Source of the DNA: Chryseobacterium sp. Marseille-Q5410
GTDB lineage: Bacteria; Bacteroidota; Bacteroidia; Flavobacteriales; Weeksellaceae
NCBI GenBank assembly: GCA_946892665.1
Contig: CAMPOT010000001.1
Location: 992,001 to 1,056,000 of the forward strand
DNA: 64,000 bases
Reading direction: 5' to 3'
In this document: positions 60,068 to 64,000 of the stretch, in pieces
How the letters are laid out: each line of letters starts with the position of its first letter
How positions within the stretch are numbered: position 1 is the stretch's first letter
The notes under the pieces: model-generated
The model's input: only the letters and a program-made list of their open reading frames with translations
The model's database searches: none
What the model was told of the DNA's origin: nothing
Position numbers and translations under genes: made by a program

Positions 60068-60279
60068 GAATGGTGTCAAATCTTAATGTATAATGACCTC
60101 TAGAATTACCTTATATTGGTTTGATTGTGAGTGTGATAGACTTTATTTAGACATTTGAATGGTGTCAAGAATGGTGTCAGATTTTAAAGGACAAAGACAA
60201 TTTTCATTTTATTTAAAATTTTCATTATGTGAATATTAAGCGTTACAACTGTGTTCGAATGGTGTCAGGATTGGTGACA
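60068..60279 (+). repeat. Five GAATGGTGTCA repeats (iteron-like)
   Basis: Copies start at 60068, 60158, 60170, 60257 and 60269; the last reads GATTGGTGACA. Within each pair the spacing is 12 bp, and the two pairs are 99 bp apart. No gene is seen in 60026-60631. Repeated initiator sites beside Rep-like and DnaC-like genes suggest an origin; a regulatory array is the alternative. Confidence 0.7.
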
Positions 60280-60363
60280 TTATTTTTAGTAATTTTAATT
60301 TAGATATATCATCCGATTCGAAGATGTGACAATAATCTTTTTCCAATAGAAAAGCTTACGTGA

Positions 60364-60491
60364 TTTGGTTCACATTTGGGTCAAAGATTCTAATAAAAAC
60401 TATTAATTTCTTTCGAGAATACTTGTATCATGTTGTTAATCAACGATTATATAAATGTTAGCTAAGCTTATTTGGGTCATATTTGGGTTCA
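60364..60491 (+). repeat. Two pairs of TTTGG(G)T(T)CA repeats
   Basis: Words at 60364 and 60375, and at 60471 and 60482, share TTTGG...TCA. Members of each pair are 11 bp apart and the pairs 107 bp apart. This second family lies between the GAATGGTGTCA array and the primase-helicase gene, in otherwise featureless AT-rich DNA. Confidence 0.55.
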
Positions 60492-60631
60492 GTTCTATTT
60501 GAAAATAAACTCTCCAGCAAATTAAATAACTCTCCCAAACAATACTTTCACTTTAATAAATCTAATTCTTGAAAATATTTTTGAATACTTTTACATGGAT
60601 TAATATTCAATTAGTGTATTAGTTGTGATTC

Positions 60632-63595
60632 ATGAATGATCCAAATCAAGAGTACATTTCATTTCTTCGGTCTCTTTTTAAAGGAAGAGAAGATGTTTTT
60701 GCGATTCGGTGGGAGAAAAACGGGAAAAGTGGCTATATGCCTTCTTACACTTATGATCCTTTTCATTTTCGAATCCATAAACAGAATGGCGGAACGTTTC
60801 AAAATTATTCACATAAAACCTATTTGCCATTAACTGATAATGAACTCCAAAAGCATTTGGAAGGTCAACAGCAAATCGGGATTTATCCTTTGCAAAAAGA
60901 CAATGCCTCATGGTTTTTGGTGGCTGATTTTGATAAAGAAAATTGGCAAAAAGAAGCGGTTTCTTTTTTGAATTCATGTGAAAAATTAAATATTCCTGCA
61001 TATTTGGAACGGTCTCGTTCGGGAAATGGAGGTCATGTTTGGATATTTTTCGAAAAACCTTTTCCTGCAATCAAAAGTAGAAAAATCTTCATTTCAATTC
61101 TAGAGAAATTAGGGATTTTTTCTTTGTTTGATAAGAGTTCGAGTTTTGACAGATTATTTCCAAATCAGGACTTTCTTTCAGGAAAAGGTTTGGGAAATCT
61201 AATTGCATTACCTTTTTTTAAGCCATCTATTGAAAAGGGAAATAGTTGCTTTATTAATCCGAATACTTTCGAACAATTTGAAAATCAATTGAGTTTTCTG
61301 CAAAATATTAAGCGAGTTTCCATTGAGCACCTAGAAGGTTTGTATCAGAAAGAAATTTCAAATTCTGAGACAAAGGTGATAATCAAAAGCAAAAATTTAC
61401 AAATCTCTTTGGACAATATTGTAAAAATAAGCAGATTTGGTTTACCACAGATACTCATCAATTTCTTAAAAGAGGAATTAAATTTTGCAAACACCGAATT
61501 TTTTGTAAAAAAGCAATCTGGTAGAAATACTTTTGGAACCAATCGTTATTTTAAATTGGTTACAGAAACTGAAAATGAAGTTCTCATTCCAAGAGGTTTT
61601 ATTGGTAAACTTATTCGATTTTGTAGAGAGAATCGCATTAACCACGAATTTTCAGACATGAGATTGAAAAAACTATCGGTCAATTATGAGTTTAACGCAA
61701 CTTTGAGAAATCATCAACAAAAAGCAATTGAAGCGGTTGAAAAGAAAGATTTCGGAGTCATAGTTGCGCCACCAAATTCAGGGAAAACTTTGGTAGGTCT
61801 CAAAATAATTTCAGAAAAGAAGCAACCTGCACTCATAATCGTTCATCGAAAACAGTTGTTGGAGCAATGGTGTGAAAGAATAGAATCATTTCTAGGCATT
61901 CCTAAAAGAGAAATTGGAATCATTGGTTCGGGTAAAATGAAAATTGGTAAGCAAATCACAGTTGCAACCATTCAAAGTCTGCCGAAATATTTGGAAGATA
62001 TTGCTGAAAGGTTTGGAACTATAATTATTGATGAATGCCACCATATTCCAGCAGAATCATTCCGAAATATCATTGAGAAACTTAAAACTTTCTATTTATA
62101 TGGATTAACGGCGACTCCGTTTCGAAAATATAATGACGGGAAAATGATTTTCACACACATTGGTGAAATTATTACGCAGGTAAAACCAGAAGATGTAGAA
62201 AGTTTAAAACCTACGGAAATTGTGATTCGAAAAACAATGCTGGATGTTCCTTTCAATTCAAAAACAGACAGTTTTGAAACTTTATCAAAAATTTTGATTC
62301 ACGACACCAATCGAAATAGATTAATTCTGAACGATGTGGAACGTGAGTTGGATAAAGGCAAAAAGGCGGTTATCATTACTGAAAGAAAAGAACACATCGA
62401 TTCTTTAAACTTACTTTTAAAACAGTTTTACGAAGTGGTAACTTTGAGCGGTGACGATTCTGAAAATTCACGAAAATCTAAATGGCAGAATTTGCATCAA
62501 GGTAATTTTCAGGTGCTGATAACAACAGGACAATATTTTGGTGAAGGAACGGATTTATCAAGTATTAACAGTCTGTTTTTAGTGTATCCGTTTTCATTTG
62601 AAGGAAAAATGATTCAATACATTGGGAGAGTTCAACGTTCGGAAATCAACCCTATAATTTATGATTATTGTGACCATAAAATTGATTGTTTAAACAAATT
62701 ATTTCTTAAGCGAAACACTTATTATCGTAAAATTACCAGAAAAGCAACGCTTTTTGATGATATAAAAGAGGAGTTAACACCAATCGATTCGACAAAAATT
62801 TTTGAAAATAAAATTAAGGTAGCGATTGAAGATTTGGAGTTTCATTATAGAAGTGTTGCCTTCAAATATCCAATTCAGGAAATGAACGCAACTTTTGAAT
62901 TTCATATCGAAAATATGGAGATTAGACCAGAACTTGAGGTGTTGAAGCCTTATTTTGTAAAGGTGTTGAAATCCAGAACAATTAATGTGGAGATTTCTGC
63001 GGAATTCGAAAGAGGTAAGTTAATTGCACAAAATGCCATATCAAGTGATATTGAACGAATAAACGAAGAAATTGTAGAAGGTGCAAAAATTCAGTTTCTG
63101 AATAAAGAACTCATTGGAAGAAATAAATTTCACGAGAAAAACGTACTTACAGCAGAAGAATTACAGAATCAGGAAAAACTCTTCAATGATGCTGAACAAA
63201 TATTACAGCAAATTTTAGTAAACAGAAACTATAAACATTCAGCACATGTTTTGTTTCTTGCTGAAAAGCACAAAAGTCAGATAATGAAAATTCGATTTGT
63301 ATTACAGCCGTTTTCATTTGTGTTTCTTTTAGCAGGAAAAGATCATCATTACATAGTGTTGGAAACTTTAGACACTGAAGAAGCAACCTACATTTGGAAA
63401 ACTGGTAAAAGCAAAATTTCAGTCATCAATGCCGTAATGAAAATTGATAATCAACTTACTTTCATTCGACAAAACGGAAGGCAAATGTATTTGGAGACGA
63501 ATCCAAAAGATTTTTCGAGAATTCTCCATGATTATTCAGATGATAAAAAAGGATTTATTAATTGGAAAAGCCAATTAGAAGAAATATTGCTTTAG
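60632..63595 (+). CDS. TOTE-type primase-helicase
   Basis: 987 residues. The N-terminal archaeo-eukaryotic primase domain of the TOTE type has FLVADFDKENW (two catalytic Asp near 99 and 101), RSGNGGHVWIFF near 128-139 (the sxH motif) and GLGNLIALPF near 190. An SF2 helicase follows: Walker A APPNSGKT near 380, IIDECHHIP near 467, GLTATPFRK, and QYIGRVQR near 662. The last 280 residues are unrecognised. TOTE systems are proposed conflict systems; here the place beside repeats and loader genes also fits a replication primase-helicase. Confidence 0.85.
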   Translation: MNDPNQEYISFLRSLFKGREDVFAIRWEKNGKSGYMPSYTYDPFHFRIHKQNGGTFQNYSHKTYLPLTDNELQKHLEGQQQIGIYPLQKDNASWFLVADFDKENWQKEAVSFLNSCEKLNIPAYLERSRSGNGGHVWIFFEKPFPAIKSRKIFISILEKLGIFSLFDKSSSFDRLFPNQDFLSGKGLGNLIALPFFKPSIEKGNSCFINPNTFEQFENQLSFLQNIKRVSIEHLEGLYQKEISNSETKVIIKSKNLQISLDNIVKISRFGLPQILINFLKEELNFANTEFFVKKQSGRNTFGTNRYFKLVTETENEVLIPRGFIGKLIRFCRENRINHEFSDMRLKKLSVNYEFNATLRNHQQKAIEAVEKKDFGVIVAPPNSGKTLVGLKIISEKKQPALIIVHRKQLLEQWCERIESFLGIPKREIGIIGSGKMKIGKQITVATIQSLPKYLEDIAERFGTIIIDECHHIPAESFRNIIEKLKTFYLYGLTATPFRKYNDGKMIFTHIGEIITQVKPEDVESLKPTEIVIRKTMLDVPFNSKTDSFETLSKILIHDTNRNRLILNDVERELDKGKKAVIITERKEHIDSLNLLLKQFYEVVTLSGDDSENSRKSKWQNLHQGNFQVLITTGQYFGEGTDLSSINSLFLVYPFSFEGKMIQYIGRVQRSEINPIIYDYCDHKIDCLNKLFLKRNTYYRKITRKATLFDDIKEELTPIDSTKIFENKIKVAIEDLEFHYRSVAFKYPIQEMNATFEFHIENMEIRPELEVLKPYFVKVLKSRTINVEISAEFERGKLIAQNAISSDIERINEEIVEGAKIQFLNKELIGRNKFHEKNVLTAEELQNQEKLFNDAEQILQQILVNRNYKHSAHVLFLAEKHKSQIMKIRFVLQPFSFVFLLAGKDHHYIVLETLDTEEATYIWKTGKSKISVINAVMKIDNQLTFIRQNGRQMYLETNPKDFSRILHDYSDDKKGFINWKSQLEEILL

Positions 63596-64000
63596 TAAGT
63601 ATAAATATTTTCTTGACACCTGAAATTAAAAACACAAAGATAATCACCACATTAACATTCTTTCAATTGAGTATCGGCAAACACTAAAAAAATAAAAAAA
63701 AAGAAAGCAAAGTTTTGTAGTCAGGAAAATGTGATGCAATATCAAGCCATAAAGGTTTTTCTGAAAAAGTTTTGTGTCATTAAAAATTTAGCCCCAAAAT
63801 TTTTCTGAAAAAATATTGCAGCACATTTTCCTTCCACGAGAGTGGAGGACTTTCTTTTTTTCTTTTTCTTTTGAAAAATTTTTGACAGATTCTTGAAGTT
63901 AGTTCATAAATTCTTAAAAAAATCAAAATTCTTACAACTTGCGAAAATAAAGTATCCGGTTCGAATGTTGCACACCGTAAACGCATGGGCGGGTCTGAAC
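63596..64000. other. AT-rich non-coding end of the window
   Basis: No gene is supported in the last 405 bp. It holds the terminator at 63828 and long A- and T-rich tracts. A short open frame on the minus strand (63780-63986) is low in complexity and overlaps the terminator. The final bases become GC-richer and may be the edge of another feature. Confidence 0.4.
63828..63862 (+). terminator. Terminator downstream of the primase-helicase gene
   Basis: CCTTCCAC / GTGGAGG with a GAGA loop and one bulged base, followed by a long T-rich tract. It lies 235 bp after the stop codon, so it may end a long trailer or another transcript. Confidence 0.6.

Noticed and set aside
63959-63980. GGTTCGAAT near the right edge, resembling a tRNA T-loop
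   Set aside because: The flanking five bases on each side do not pair and no anticodon or acceptor arm is found at the right distance.

Overview
The window looks like Bacteroidota DNA, most likely from a flavobacterium-type host such as Chryseobacterium or Elizabethkingia. The evidence is a full Bacteroides-style conjugation gene set (traA to traQ order, mobA/mobB/mobC, rteC, DUF1896, DUF3945, DUF4133/4134/4138/4141), TAnnTTTG promoter boxes, and a very AT-rich right-hand flank. No rRNA, tRNA or CRISPR array was seen.

Positions 1 to about 45,600 are most of an integrative conjugative element (ICE) of the CTnDOT type. Its left end lies outside the window. From left to right it holds: rteC; two small helix-turn-helix genes; a DUF3945 protein, topoisomerase III and an ORF6N/PLD-like protein; a minus-strand DUF262-DUF1524/HEPN pair (probable defence); DUF1896 plus an 1,810-residue methylase-helicase; a minus-strand YeiH transporter with its LysR regulator; mobC, mobB and mobA; a 740-bp non-coding region with oriT-like structure; traA and three further genes; a minus-strand SIR2-HerA defence cassette with its own XRE regulator; the traE-to-traQ operon for the type IV secretion channel; more small HTH genes; a receiver-only response regulator behind a structured leader; a minus-strand operon of five small accessory genes including DUF932; and a tyrosine integrase. 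A motif of GCC triplets repeating every 10 bp sits 40-95 bp upstream of most of these operons and may be an element-wide regulatory site.

The right ICE end can be placed. The sequence GTAATTTTGC at 45,592-45,601 fits the CTnDOT attachment core GTANNTTTGC, and exactly there a YobI-like P-loop NTPase gene is cut off after its first quarter or so.

Positions 45,600 to 57,700 are an AT-rich defence island: an XRE regulator, a nuclease-methylase fusion, a second methylase and the interrupted NTPase in one operon; a 1,233-residue protein with an N-terminal SEC-C zinc motif and a C-terminal PD-(D/E)XK-like site; an HNH nuclease; a probably frameshifted HEPN-like gene; and an AbiEi-type antitoxin whose AbiEii toxin survives only as a 32-codon stub. 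A 68-bp direct repeat brackets the SEC-C gene.

Positions 57,700 to 64,000 look like a replication module of a second mobile element: 32-nt-spaced repeats, an HTH protein, a DnaD/RepO-like protein, a DnaC-like ATPase, two families of paired short repeats in a 600-bp non-coding stretch, and a 987-residue primase-helicase with a TOTE-type archaeo-eukaryotic primase domain. This arrangement, and the SEC-C/nuclease giant, are the least explained parts of the window.
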